The notes: a model not told the origin generated them from the sequence alone. DNA of 64,000 bases from Kocuria carniphila (GCF_004136555.1 NZ_NOIT01000002.1:1-64000), one strand, 5' to 3'. Numbered from the stretch's first letter, positions 53,822 through 62,366 are shown. Made by a program: numbers and translations.

Positions 53822-54307
53822 TTAGATAAGGTTCATGTTCTCCAGACGGGGAATCACCTTGTCCGCCATGTTCACCAGGGCTTGCATCTCGTCGGTGCTG
53901 AGGTTGTCCATGAACGCCTCTCGCACCATGGTCAGGTGTGAGGGCGCGGCGCCATTGATGACCTGGCGTCCGTGCTCCGTGATCTCCACGATGAGACCCC
54001 GGGCGTCCTGGGGGCTCGGCTTGCGGCAGACCATACCGCGCTTCTCCATGCGGGACAGCATGTGGGACAGCCTGGAGCGTTCCCAGTCCAGGTGGCGCAG
54101 CAGTTCACGCGAGGGCAGGCTGCCGTCCTGTGACTCGGACAGGGGTACGAGCACGTGGTATTCGGAGCTCGACAGCTCGCTGTCGCGCTGGAGCTGTCGG
54201 TCGATGGCGCGCTCCATGCCACGCGAGAGCGCCAAGAAGCTGCGCCAAGCGGCGTCCTCGTGCTCTGTCAGCCAGGGCACGGAATTCGCGGAGGTGGGCG
54301 TCTGCAT
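53822..54307 (-). CDS. MarR-family transcriptional regulator
   Basis: 161 residues. Winged-helix MarR core: LSSSEYHVLVPLSESQDGSLPSRELLRHLDWERSRLSHMLSRMEKRGMVCRK, then the wing (DARGLIVEITEHGRQVI) and a C-terminal dimerisation helix. MarR proteins commonly sense phenolics or quinones and repress adjacent genes. The hydroquinone-reductase-like gene ~950 nt away has a palindromic operator candidate and is one possible target. Confidence 0.92.
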   Translation of the reverse strand: MQTPTSANSVPWLTEHEDAAWRSFLALSRGMERAIDRQLQRDSELSSSEYHVLVPLSESQDGSLPSRELLRHLDWERSRLSHMLSRMEKRGMVCRKPSPQDARGLIVEITEHGRQVINGAAPSHLTMVREAFMDNLSTDEMQALVNMADKVIPRLENMNLI

Positions 54308-54355
54308 GATCTGTGGAACTTTCTGTTGGGGCCGGTTCCGGCGGGAGTCAACGGA

Positions 54356-55096
54356 TCAGTCGCGGGGGCCGCGCCGGATCCAATCCGAATCGTAGTAGTT
54401 GGGGCCGCGGTCACGATCACGGTCGCGTTGTCGTGCCTGCTCGGCGTAGTTGGTCGGGCGGAGCGGGGAATCGTCGTCATCGGGGCGGGTCAGCATGGCC
54501 ATGGCCACCAGCCCGAAGCCCAGCACCGATCCCACGACCATGGTCATTCCAGCCACGATGAAAGCCAGAATGTAGTCGTCCACGAGACCCTCGGGGATGG
54601 AACTGCCCATGACCGGCTCCACCAGGAACGATGCACCGATTCCCAGCAGCCCAATGAGCAAGAGGGACCCCGGGATGAGCCACAGTTTGGATCGTCTGTG
54701 GATGGCCACGGCATCCGGATCGCGGAACAACGGGATGATCTGGAACTGAACCATCACGTATCCCACAACACCCAGCAGGGCCAGGGTGGAACCCACGATC
54801 CAGCCTTCGGCGAAGCCGATCGCCATCAGTCCCAGTCCCACCAGTGCGCCCAGCAGGATTACGGTGAAGGACAGGCCTCGTCCCATGCGGCGCGCGGCCT
54901 TGGGAGAAACATTGCGCTGCGCGCTTGGTTCCCCATTGAGTTCGACGTTCCGCGGCTCGTTGGCCGTAGCGGACGGTGTGGGCCCGGGGGCGCCGGTCGT
55001 GTCGGATTGCGGCACCCGCACACCGTAGCGGGGGCGCTCCGTGTCGCGATCCCGGGAGTTCTCCGAGTTTTCGGAAGAATTGCTCGTTGAATTCAT
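54356..55096 (-). CDS. Hypothetical membrane protein
   Basis: 246 residues from ATG 55096 (GGGGTGA ribosome site). A Ser/Asn/Arg-rich disordered N-terminus (1-75) is followed by four hydrophobic segments (about 80-97, 100-122, 138-160 and 180-205) and an Asp/Arg-rich tail (RDRDRDRG). No functional motif recognised. It lies between the MarR gene and the divergent reductase gene. Confidence 0.78.
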   Translation of the reverse strand: MNSTSNSSENSENSRDRDTERPRYGVRVPQSDTTGAPGPTPSATANEPRNVELNGEPSAQRNVSPKAARRMGRGLSFTVILLGALVGLGLMAIGFAEGWIVGSTLALLGVVGYVMVQFQIIPLFRDPDAVAIHRRSKLWLIPGSLLLIGLLGIGASFLVEPVMGSSIPEGLVDDYILAFIVAGMTMVVGSVLGFGLVAMAMLTRPDDDDSPLRPTNYAEQARQRDRDRDRGPNYYDSDWIRRGPRD

Positions 55097-55217
55097 GATG
55101 TTCACCCCGACAAATGAAGCGGCCGTTCGCCGCGTCCGACGCGGTATGTATGCAGCCACTGTAGCCCCGGTGGCTGCCCCTGATGACGGTGGTCAGCGTC
55201 ATAGCAAGCTCGCACAA

Positions 55218-55233
55218 TGATGACGTATCATCA
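55218..55233. promoter_or_regulatory. Palindromic operator candidate upstream of GS-hydroquinone-reductase-like gene
   Basis: TGATGA-CGTA-TCATCA has perfect 6-bp arms and ends 29 nt before the GTG start. The size suits a MarR-type dimer. The MarR gene at 53822-54307 is the nearest candidate binder. Confidence 0.45.
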
Positions 55234-55262
55234 AAATAAACCACTGATGTGAGGAGTGCACC

Positions 55263-56342
55263 GTGACCGACGCAAAAAAGCAGGACAAAGACAAGTATTC
55301 GACCGCCGGGGCCTACGTCCACGCCGGTGAGGAATTCAATCGTGACACCACTTATATCGAGGATCGGATCGTCGCCGACCCCGAGTCCGCCGAACTGAGC
55401 GAGGGTGCGCAGGCATGGCCGGTCGAGGCCGGACGCTACCGGCTCGTTGCCGCACGTGCGTGCCCCTGGGCCAACCGGACCCTGATCGTGCGTCGCCTGC
55501 TGGGCCTCGAGGGCGCCATCTCCGTGGGTCTGCCCGGACCTACCCACGACGTCCGCTCGTGGCAGTTCGACCTGGATCCGGAAGGCAAAGACCCCGTGCT
55601 CGGCACCGAACGACTGCAGGAGAACTACTTCAAGCGTTTCCCCGACTATCCGCGGGGCATCACGGTGCCGGCCATCGTGGACATTCCCACCGGTGAGGTC
55701 GTGACCAACAACTTCCCGCAGATCACGGAGGATTTCGCCAAGGAGTGGACCGAGTTCCATCGAGAGGGCGCCCCGGATCTATGGCCCGCGGAGCTCAAGG
55801 ACGAAATGCGCGACGTCATGAAGCGCATCTACACCGAGGTCAACAACGGCGTGTACCGGTGCGGTTTCGCAGGTTCTCAAGAGGCCTATGACAAGGCCTA
55901 CGACCGGTTGTGGGTCGCCATGGACTGGCTTGAGGAACGCCTGGCGGACAAGCGCTACCTGATGGGCGATCACATCACCGAGGCGGACGTGCGGCTGTTC
56001 ACCACCCTGGTCCGTTTCGACCCGGTGTACTACTCGCACTTCAAGTGCTCGCGCCAGAAGCTGACCGAGCTGCCCAATCTGTGGGGTTACGCCCGAGACC
56101 TGTTCCAGACTCCCGGTTTCGGTGACACCGTGGACTTCCAGCAGATCAAGGAGCACTATTTCATCGTGCACGAGGACATCAACCCGTCTCAGATCGTTCC
56201 CGTGGGTCCGGATCTGAGCAATTGGATGTCCGAGCACGGTCGTGAAAAAATGGGTGGTTCCCCGTTCGCGGACGGTGCTACCGCACCGGGTCCGGTGCGC
56301 GCCGGTGAAGAGGTCGACCCTGCGCACACGCCCCTGCGCTAA
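55263..56342 (+). CDS. Glutathionyl-hydroquinone reductase-like protein (GST fold)
   Basis: 359 residues from GTG 55263 (GAGGAG ribosome site). An omega/xi-class GST fold has the catalytic CPW motif (Cys67) in ARACPWANR. HDVRSWQFDLDPEGKDPVLG and ITVPAIVDIPTG follow, then a C-terminal helical domain with ITEADVRLFTTLVRFDPVYYSHFKC. Xi-class enzymes reduce S-glutathionyl-hydroquinones. Actinobacteria generally use mycothiol, so the real thiol partner may differ (inference). Vicinity to catechol genes fits quinone detoxification. Confidence 0.88.
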   Translation: MTDAKKQDKDKYSTAGAYVHAGEEFNRDTTYIEDRIVADPESAELSEGAQAWPVEAGRYRLVAARACPWANRTLIVRRLLGLEGAISVGLPGPTHDVRSWQFDLDPEGKDPVLGTERLQENYFKRFPDYPRGITVPAIVDIPTGEVVTNNFPQITEDFAKEWTEFHREGAPDLWPAELKDEMRDVMKRIYTEVNNGVYRCGFAGSQEAYDKAYDRLWVAMDWLEERLADKRYLMGDHITEADVRLFTTLVRFDPVYYSHFKCSRQKLTELPNLWGYARDLFQTPGFGDTVDFQQIKEHYFIVHEDINPSQIVPVGPDLSNWMSEHGREKMGGSPFADGATAPGPVRAGEEVDPAHTPLR

Positions 56343-56381
56343 TTCCAGTCCAGCAAAGTTTTTTCGAATCAGAGGAGAGTA

Positions 56382-57227
56382 GTGACTCCGTATCGTAATC
56401 AGCGCGCCGCAGATCTGCCCGCTCGGCTGTCGCGTTCATGGCTGTTGACCTCGGCGGCGGACACGTCGTTGTTCGCCCCGGCATTGGCCTCGGAAGCGGA
56501 CTCGGTGATCTTCGACATCGAAGACGCCGTGCCCGAAGAGGACAAGGACACCGCCCGGGCCAACATGATCCAGGCCATGCACGACGGTGCGAGCGCGTGG
56601 GTCCGTGTCAATGACATCACCAGCCCCCACTGGGAGAAGGACCTGGCTGCCCTGAGCGAGGTCAAGAACCTCCGTGGCATCGTGCTGGCCAAGACCGAGC
56701 ATCCCGATCACATCACCAAGACGGCCATGATGAGCCGCGCCGGCACCCCGGTGGTGGCGTTGATCGAGTCCGCGGTGGGCCTGATGAACGCCTACGACAT
56801 CGCTCGTGCGCCTGGTGTGTTCCGGCTGGCCTTCGGGGTGGGTGATTTCCGTAAGGACACGGGCGCCTCGGGCGATCCCATGGCGCTTGCCTTCGCGCGT
56901 TCCACCCTGGTCACCGCGTCTCGCGTGGGCGAGCTGCCCGGCCCCATCGACGGTCCTAGTAACGGCGCCACCGGTGACGAGCTCGAGGCCGCATGCAAGG
57001 TAACCCAGTCCATGGGTATGACCGGCAAGCTCTCCCTGGACCCGAACCAGACGGACTCCATCAACCACCTGCTGGCGCCCAGCGAGCAGGAGATCCGCTG
57101 GGCTCGCGAAATGATCGAGAAGGCCAATTCCGGTCACGCCGGCGCGGACGGTTCCTACCTCCCGCGCTTGGCTCGCGCCAAGAAGGTCTCGGAATTGGCC
57201 GAGACCTACGGTCTCTGGAACAGCTAG
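56382..57227 (+). CDS. CitE-like CoA ester lyase (HpcH/HpaI family)
   Basis: 281 residues from GTG 56382. TIM-barrel lyase family with DSVIFDIEDAVPEEDKDTAR, VRVND, VVALIESAVGLMNA (metal-binding Glu) and RLAFGVGDFRKD. Relatives act on citramalyl-CoA, malyl-CoA or related CoA esters. It is 39 nt downstream of the GST-like gene and may be co-transcribed. The precise substrate is unknown. Confidence 0.87.
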   Translation: MTPYRNQRAADLPARLSRSWLLTSAADTSLFAPALASEADSVIFDIEDAVPEEDKDTARANMIQAMHDGASAWVRVNDITSPHWEKDLAALSEVKNLRGIVLAKTEHPDHITKTAMMSRAGTPVVALIESAVGLMNAYDIARAPGVFRLAFGVGDFRKDTGASGDPMALAFARSTLVTASRVGELPGPIDGPSNGATGDELEAACKVTQSMGMTGKLSLDPNQTDSINHLLAPSEQEIRWAREMIEKANSGHAGADGSYLPRLARAKKVSELAETYGLWNS

Positions 57228-57273
57228 TACCGTCCTACGGCCTTTGGAACGGCTAGCGCTTTTCAGGACGACG

Positions 57274-57321
57274 CCGCTGCGCCCCGTTTCCTGCCTCACG
57301 GCGGGTTGCGGGGCGCAGCGG
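57274..57321 (+). terminator. Terminator after CitE-like gene
   Basis: CCGCTGCGCCCCG pairs with CGGGGCGCAGCGG (13 bp) and is followed by TTT. The left arm overlaps the recurrent 11-mer at 57267-57277. Confidence 0.75.
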
Positions 57322-57355
57322 TTTCGTTATGGAGTGCGAGGGTTTCGGCGGCGGG

Positions 57356-58060
57356 TCACAGGCCCCAGCCGGTCATGAATTCGCGCACGCGCGGGTCCGC
57401 CAGGGAATTGGCAATGAAATGGCATGCGAGCGGCTCGTCGTGGCCGTTGGGAACACCCAGCACGTACAACCCAGCCTTGGACGCCGCCGTGGTGCCGGCG
57501 GGGGAGTCTTCAATGGCCAGGGCGTGATCGGGATCCACACCCAGTCGGCGAACGGCCTCTTCGTAGATGTCAGGAGCGGGCTTCCCGTGGGGGACATCGT
57601 CGGAACTGACCCACGTGGTGATGACTTCGTCCAGTCCCAGGGCGTGCACCTTGCGATCCAAGACCTGCGCCGTGGAGTTACTGGCCACCGCGACGGGCAT
57701 CCGCTCGGCAAAGGCACGCACTGTTTCCAGGGCGCCGGGCAGGGGTTCCAGCACGGAAGAGACGACCTCTGATTCGACCTCGATCAGGTGATCGTAGACC
57801 TCGCTCAAGCTCGGTTTCTCACGGCCTTGCTCGGCGGCGACCTCACCGGCGCGGTCTGTGATCCACTGCGCGACGTCAGCCGCGGACAATCCCATGAGCT
57901 GCTTGTGGGCAGCCTGGTTGTACTCCACGCCGTAGTCCGCTGCGACCCGTTCCTGCACACCGGCCCATGCGGTCTCGGTATCCATCAGGACGCCGTCGCA
58001 ATCGAAGACCACGGCGGAGGGGTGCCAGTCTGCTGGCGGTGCGGGCAAAGAAGGCTTCAC
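57356..58060 (-). CDS. HAD-superfamily hydrolase (beta-phosphoglucomutase/phosphatase type)
   Basis: 234 residues from GTG 58060 (GAGG ribosome site). The nucleophile motif VFDCDGVLMDTE has Asp20 and Asp22. The cap domain covers ~30-95. Motif II is VAVASNSTA, motif III is GKPAPDIYEEA and motif IV is ALAIEDSPAGTTAA. This is a subfamily I HAD with a four-helix cap, as in sugar-phosphate phosphatases and beta-phosphoglucomutases. The substrate is not assignable. Confidence 0.9.
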   Translation of the reverse strand: MKPSLPAPPADWHPSAVVFDCDGVLMDTETAWAGVQERVAADYGVEYNQAAHKQLMGLSAADVAQWITDRAGEVAAEQGREKPSLSEVYDHLIEVESEVVSSVLEPLPGALETVRAFAERMPVAVASNSTAQVLDRKVHALGLDEVITTWVSSDDVPHGKPAPDIYEEAVRRLGVDPDHALAIEDSPAGTTAASKAGLYVLGVPNGHDEPLACHFIANSLADPRVREFMTGWGL

Positions 58061-58155
58061 GGGGTAATCCTCACATGACGAGCGTGGTCGGGTACGGAAC
58101 GGGTAATAGCATCGAAGAGCAAGATCCAGTGGGCGGCCGGCGAAAGGACCACACC

Positions 58156-59163
58156 GTGGTAGCAACCCAGAATTCTCGCGTGAACCTGTCCGCACTGGAC
58201 CTGGTTCCCATTATCCAAGATCGGTCGGTCGCCCAGTGCGTGCGCGATGCCACAACGTTGGCCCAGCGGCTCGAAGCGGCCGGATATGCACGGGTCTGGT
58301 ACGCGGAGCACCATAATTCGGAGTCTTTCGCCTCCTCGGCCACGGCCCTGCTCATGGGGCAGGCCCTCGCCGCCACCTCTACTATTCGTGTGGGCTCCGG
58401 GGGCATCATGCTGCCCAACCATGTGCCGATCACCGTGGCCGAGAGCTTCGGCACCCTGGAGAACTTGTACCCGGGGCGGGTGGACCTGGGACTGGGGCGG
58501 GCGCCCGGAACCGATATGCGTACTGCCCTGGCGTTGCGTCGTGGTCAGGGCGGCCACGACACGTTCCGGCAGGACATTCACCAGCTCGAGCGGTACTTCG
58601 GCGGTCAGAACGGCGAGCCCATTCGCGCGGCGGTCGCCCGTGACACCAACGTTCCGCTGTGGATCCTGGGCTCCTCGACCGACGGCGCCCTGGTGGCGGC
58701 ATCCCTGGGTCTTCCCTACGTGTTCGCATCGCACTTCGCCCCGGCCATGATCATGCAGGCCCTCGAGGTGTACCGGACGTCCTTCGACGCGTCGGCACCC
58801 ACGGCCACTCTGGATGAGCCCTATGTCATGATTGCCGCCAATGTGCTCGCGGCCGATACCGAGGCCGAAGCCCGCAGGCAGTTCACGACCCACCAGTTGC
58901 TGGTGCGCGGGATGGCCCGCAACAACAGGGGCCCGCTGCAGCCCCCGGTGGATGAAGTGGATGTGACTCCGGCCGAAGCCGCCTTCGTGGAGCAGCACCT
59001 GGCGGTCTCCGCCGTGGGAGCCCCGCACCAGGTGGTTGAGCAGCTCGATCAAATCGTGGAGGTCACCCGGGCGGACGAGCTGATGCTCAACAGCTACGCG
59101 TTCGATCCGGAGGTGCGGGCGCGCAGCTTCGAGCTCACGGCAAAGGCATGGTCGGAGTCGTGA
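58156..59163 (+). CDS. LLM-class flavin-dependent oxidoreductase
   Basis: 335 residues from GTG 58156 (AAAGGA ribosome site). Luciferase-like TIM barrel: AEHHNSESFASSATALLMGQ, IRVGSGGIMLPNHVPITVAE and RVDLGLGRAPGTD. It resembles the bacterial-luciferase-like group with FMN or F420 cofactor and no second domain. The substrate is unknown. It is divergent from the HAD gene with a 95-nt shared promoter region. Confidence 0.9.
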   Translation: MVATQNSRVNLSALDLVPIIQDRSVAQCVRDATTLAQRLEAAGYARVWYAEHHNSESFASSATALLMGQALAATSTIRVGSGGIMLPNHVPITVAESFGTLENLYPGRVDLGLGRAPGTDMRTALALRRGQGGHDTFRQDIHQLERYFGGQNGEPIRAAVARDTNVPLWILGSSTDGALVAASLGLPYVFASHFAPAMIMQALEVYRTSFDASAPTATLDEPYVMIAANVLAADTEAEARRQFTTHQLLVRGMARNNRGPLQPPVDEVDVTPAEAAFVEQHLAVSAVGAPHQVVEQLDQIVEVTRADELMLNSYAFDPEVRARSFELTAKAWSES

Positions 59164-59227
59164 TGCTCTGAGCCGCCGACGGACAGTCGCACGGGTCATG
59201 TGCGCGGGGGACCATCACCCGGCTGAT

Positions 59228-59233
59228 TAGAGT
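59228..59233 (+). promoter_or_regulatory. Leaderless -10 box of malQ
   Basis: TAGAGT lies 6 nt before ATG 59240. Confidence 0.5.
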
Positions 59234-59239
59234 GGAACC

Positions 59240-61468
59240 ATGGCGGACAGCGGATCACACTCAGGCGAGACCTCACTGCAAACATTGGCTTCCCGCTACG
59301 GCGTGGCCACCGAATACCAAGGCTTTGACGGCCAGCCCAAAACCGTCCCGGACGACACCTTGGGCAAGGTTCTCACCGCGCTGGGTGCGGACGTTTCGTC
59401 CGAGGCCGCGGTGCGGGAGAGCCTCCGGGCCCGAGACGAGGCGCCCTGGCGGCGCATGCTGCCTCCCTCGGTGGTCGCCGAGGTCGGAACCTACACCACG
59501 GTGGACGTCACCGTCCCCGCGGGTGCCGAGACCCACGTGCGACTGTGGCCCGAAGACCGACCGGAGGCCGCGCGCGACCTGGACGCAGCGGCGTCGTCGG
59601 ACACCCGCACGGTGGACGGGACGGAACGTGAGCGGCGTCGTTACGAACTCCCCGAAGACCTGGAACTGGGCTGGTACCGCTTGGAAGCGGTGTGCCCGAA
59701 GGTCAAGGAGGGGCAGGCCGAAACGATCTACGTGGCCGTGACACCGCAGCGGTTGAACACGACCGACAAGTTGCGCGGGCAGCGGCGCTGGGGGTACATG
59801 GCGCAGCTGTACTCCGTGATGTCCTCACGCTCGTGGGGCGTGGGGGACCTGTCCGACCTGGCGTCCCTCGCGGCCATCAGCGGCACCCAGGGCGCGGACT
59901 ACGTGTTGATCAACCCGCTGCACGCCGCTGAGCCGGTGCCTCCCATCGAACCTTCGCCGTATCTGCCGTCCAGCCGACGCTTCTTCAATCCGCTGTACCT
60001 GCGCATCACGGACGTGGCCGAGTTCGCCTATCTTCGTCCCAACGACCGCGAGGTGGTCGAGCACCTGGCCGCAGTGCAGCGCAAGACCGTACTGGACCCG
60101 AGCAGCATCGGGCGTGACGCAGCCTACGAGGCCAAGCTCAAGAGCCTCGACCTGCTCTTCACCGTGCGGCGCTCGCCGTATCGCCAGCAGCAACTGGAAT
60201 CTTTCGTTGCGCGCGGCGGCCAAGCGCTGCAGGACTTCGGGCTGTGGTGCGCCCTGCGTGAGGAGCTCGGCGAGGAGTCACCGGAATGGGACGACGGCGC
60301 TGCGTCACCGGACGCTCCCTACGCACGAGAAGCGCGCACGCGCCTCGAGAAGCGGATCAATTTCTACGTGTGGCTGCAATGGCTGCTGGACGAACAGCTC
60401 GAAGCGGCGCAGCGCGCGGCCCACAGGGCGGGCATGGACATCGGCGTGGTGCACGACCTCGCCGTGGGTGTGAGCAAGAACGGTGCCGATGCGTGGACCC
60501 TGCAGGACACCATGGCCGGCGGCGTGAGCGTGGGTGCGCCCGCGGACATGTACAACCAGCTCGGCCAGGACTGGAGCCAGCCCCCGTGGCACCCTGAGCG
60601 GCTTGCCGAGGCCGGCTATCAGCCGTGGCGGGACATGCTGCGCAACATCTTCCGACATGCCGGCGGCATCAGGATCGACCACGTGGTCGGCCTGTTCCGA
60701 CTGTGGTGGATTCCGGACGGTAATCAGGCCTCCGAGGGGGCTTACGTGTATTACGACCACGAGGCCATGGTGGGTGTGCTGGCCCTGGAGGCAGAACTCG
60801 CCGACGTGGTGGTGATCGGCGAGGACCTGGGCACCGTTGAGGCAAGTGCACGGCAGTACCTGGAACAGAAGGGTGTGCTGGGCACGTCCATCCTGTGGTT
60901 CGAGATGGCCGAGGACGAGCCCCTGGACCCGTCCGAGTACCGCGAACTGTGCATGGCCTCCGTCAACACGCACGATCTGCCGCCCACGGCTGGTTACTTG
61001 GAGGGTGTGCAGCTCGAACTGCGCGAGGACCTGGGGTTGCTCGCTCGTTCCCCGGAGGAAGAACGCAAGGAAGCCCAGCAGCAACTGGATACCTTCTTCA
61101 CGGCGGTGGAGGCGGCCGGTCTGCTCCCGGAGGGGGCCGACAGCAGCGAAGAGGCCAAGATCGAAGCGCTCTACCGTTACCTCGGGCGGGCGCCGTCCAT
61201 GCTGTTCAACGTGTCCCTGGTGGACGCGGTGGGGGAGAAGCGGATTCAGAACCAACCCGGCACGAGTGACGAATATCCCAATTGGCGGGTTCCCCTGGCC
61301 GACGGGGACGGAATGTACGTCCTGCTCGAGGAGCTGAACCGGATGGATCGGGTGCGGTCGCTCGTCAAGGCCGTGAACGAGACCCTGGGCACGAGCTCGC
61401 GCGAACCCGGAGTGTCGGTGCCGGAACCGCTTGAACACCGGGATATCGCGGAACCGCGCGGAAAATGA
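59240..61468 (+). CDS. malQ: 4-alpha-glucanotransferase (amylomaltase)
   Basis: 742 residues. GH77 barrel with an N-terminal beta-rich domain of ~170 residues, as in long actinobacterial forms. Key segments are PYLPSSRRFFNPLYLRI, the 250s-like loop APADMYNQLGQDWSQPPWHP, the nucleophile strand GIRIDHVVGLFRLWWIP (Asp near 480), VIGEDLGTV (acid/base Glu near 531) and VNTHDLPPTAGYL. It transfers glucan segments in maltodextrin metabolism. A -10 box adjoining the ATG indicates a leaderless transcript. Confidence 0.95.
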   Translation: MADSGSHSGETSLQTLASRYGVATEYQGFDGQPKTVPDDTLGKVLTALGADVSSEAAVRESLRARDEAPWRRMLPPSVVAEVGTYTTVDVTVPAGAETHVRLWPEDRPEAARDLDAAASSDTRTVDGTERERRRYELPEDLELGWYRLEAVCPKVKEGQAETIYVAVTPQRLNTTDKLRGQRRWGYMAQLYSVMSSRSWGVGDLSDLASLAAISGTQGADYVLINPLHAAEPVPPIEPSPYLPSSRRFFNPLYLRITDVAEFAYLRPNDREVVEHLAAVQRKTVLDPSSIGRDAAYEAKLKSLDLLFTVRRSPYRQQQLESFVARGGQALQDFGLWCALREELGEESPEWDDGAASPDAPYAREARTRLEKRINFYVWLQWLLDEQLEAAQRAAHRAGMDIGVVHDLAVGVSKNGADAWTLQDTMAGGVSVGAPADMYNQLGQDWSQPPWHPERLAEAGYQPWRDMLRNIFRHAGGIRIDHVVGLFRLWWIPDGNQASEGAYVYYDHEAMVGVLALEAELADVVVIGEDLGTVEASARQYLEQKGVLGTSILWFEMAEDEPLDPSEYRELCMASVNTHDLPPTAGYLEGVQLELREDLGLLARSPEEERKEAQQQLDTFFTAVEAAGLLPEGADSSEEAKIEALYRYLGRAPSMLFNVSLVDAVGEKRIQNQPGTSDEYPNWRVPLADGDGMYVLLEELNRMDRVRSLVKAVNETLGTSSREPGVSVPEPLEHRDIAEPRGK

Positions 61469-61507
61469 GGGTCAAAAGTCAGGGGTTCCCCCGTCGGAAA
61501 AATTAGG

Positions 61508-61526
61508 TTAGATTAGTCTTACCTAA
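61508..61526. promoter_or_regulatory. DtxR/IdeR iron-box-like site
   Basis: TTAGATTAGTCTTACCTAA matches 16 of 19 positions of the DtxR/IdeR consensus TTAGGTTAG(C/G)CTAACCTAA. A second TTAGGTTAG half-site begins 5 nt upstream at 61503. No recognisable gene lies directly downstream. Confidence 0.65.
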
Positions 61527-61559
61527 TCTCCTGGGTGAGGAGTTGGGAACCGCACACGT

Positions 61560-61603
61560 GTTCTGGGGTGTGCGCCGGGTCATGGACGGCGCACACCCCG
61601 AAC
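61560..61603 (+). terminator. Strong hairpin 34 nt after iron box
   Basis: GGGGTGTGCGCCG pairs with CGGCGCACACCCC (13 bp, 9-nt loop), extended by GTTC/GAAC with a bulged T. It could terminate malQ or a short iron-controlled transcript. Confidence 0.65.
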
Positions 61604-61731
61604 TCGTGTTAAAAGCACTCGAGTTTGCCCCCTGGGCACCTACCGCTAAGATAGTCCTGCGCTCAATCGCACCGTTTTTAACGTTGAGTTTGCGAGAGAG
61701 ACCGTAGAAGCCTAGAATTTAAGGTTGTCGT

Positions 61732-61860
61732 GTGGTGGAGTCCATCTACCGGCACCTGATCTTCACCGTCTTCGTCGTGGCGAGTGCCCTGACCGGTACT
61801 GACGCGGGGCAATTAAGCACCACCGCCCAGCGCACGAACGGTGGCATTTTCTTGAGGTGA
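61732..61860 (+). CDS. Candidate small ORF upstream of rpmB
   Basis: 42 codons, GTG to TGA. The product starts MVESIYRHLIFTVFVV, with one short hydrophobic stretch (about residues 9-21) and a polar tail ending GGIFLR. It lies 100 nt before rpmB in its presumed leader. AAGG occurs 7 nt upstream. It could be a membrane micropeptide, a leader peptide or chance. Confidence 0.3.
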   Translation: MVESIYRHLIFTVFVVASALTGTDAGQLSTTAQRTNGGIFLR

Positions 61861-61960
61861 CGGATCACTCTTGGCCGCAGCTGTCAGCGTGAACACAAAA
61901 CATTGACAGCGACCATGCGTGCCGTCATTTCGTCGACATTAGACATTGGAGGAGAACACT

Positions 61961-62197
61961 ATGGCAGCGCACTGCCAGGTGACCGGAGCTCAGCCGGGCT
62001 TTGGACACAGCATCTCGCACTCGCACCGCCGCACCAAGCGCCGGTGGAACCCGAACATCCAGAAGAAGCGTTACTGGGTGCCCTCGTTGCGTCGCAACGT
62101 CACGCTCAACTTGAGCGCCAAGGGCATCAAGGTGATCGATGCTCGCGGCATCGACTCCGTGGTCAACGAGCTCATTGCACGTGGGGAGAAGATCTGA
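61961..62197 (+). CDS. rpmB: Ribosomal protein bL28 (zinc-free form)
   Basis: 78 residues with a GGAGGAG ribosome site. The sequence [29 protein letters not shown] shows L28 with a single Cys, so it lacks the paired CxxC zinc ligands. It is the first gene of rpmB-rpmG-rpsN, spaced 1 and 4 nt. Zinc-free copies of these proteins replace zinc-binding ones under zinc starvation in many actinobacteria, where Zur represses them. I did not find a convincing Zur box in the leader. Confidence 0.95.
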   Translation: MAAHCQVTGAQPGFGHSISHSHRRTKRRWNPNIQKKRYWVPSLRRNVTLNLSAKGIKVIDARGIDSVVNELIARGEKI

Positions 62198-62198
62198 G

Positions 62199-62366
62199 AT
62201 GGCCAAGGACAAGGACGTACGTCCCATCATTAAGCTGAAGTCCACCGCAGGTACCGGCTTCACCTACGTAACCCGTAAGAACCGCCGTAACAATCCTGAC
62301 CGCATGGTCATGAAGAAGTACGACCCGGTGGTTCGCAAGCACGTCGATTTCCGCGAGGAGCGCTAA
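62199..62366 (+). CDS. rpmG: Ribosomal protein bL33 (cysteine-free)
   Basis: 55 residues. The ATG begins one nucleotide after the rpmB stop. The L33 pattern [29 protein letters not shown] is clear. There are no cysteines, so this is the zinc-independent version. Large-subunit protein. Confidence 0.95.
   Translation: MAKDKDVRPIIKLKSTAGTGFTYVTRKNRRNNPDRMVMKKYDPVVRKHVDFREER

Larger units (their letters stand above)
61469..61960. other. Long leader/intergenic region before rpmB
   Basis: 492 nt. In order: an iron-box match (61508-61526), a strong hairpin (61560-61603), a promoter-like pair TTGCCC-N16-TAAGAT near 61629-61656, a small open frame (61732-61860), an inverted repeat GCTGTCA/TGACAGC (61880-61910) that contains a TTGACA, and the rpmB ribosome site. 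A 50-odd-codon frame from TTG 61543 runs through the hairpin and is unconvincing. Confidence 0.5.

Noticed and set aside
53586-53825. 79-codon frame between catA and the MarR gene
   Set aside because: Pro/Arg-rich, runs through two terminator hairpins, no ribosome site.
61543-61710. Short frame starting TTG with GAGGAG upstream, after the iron box
   Set aside because: It passes through a 13-bp terminator-like stem and the product has no recognisable feature. Kept only as part of the orphan iron-box observation.
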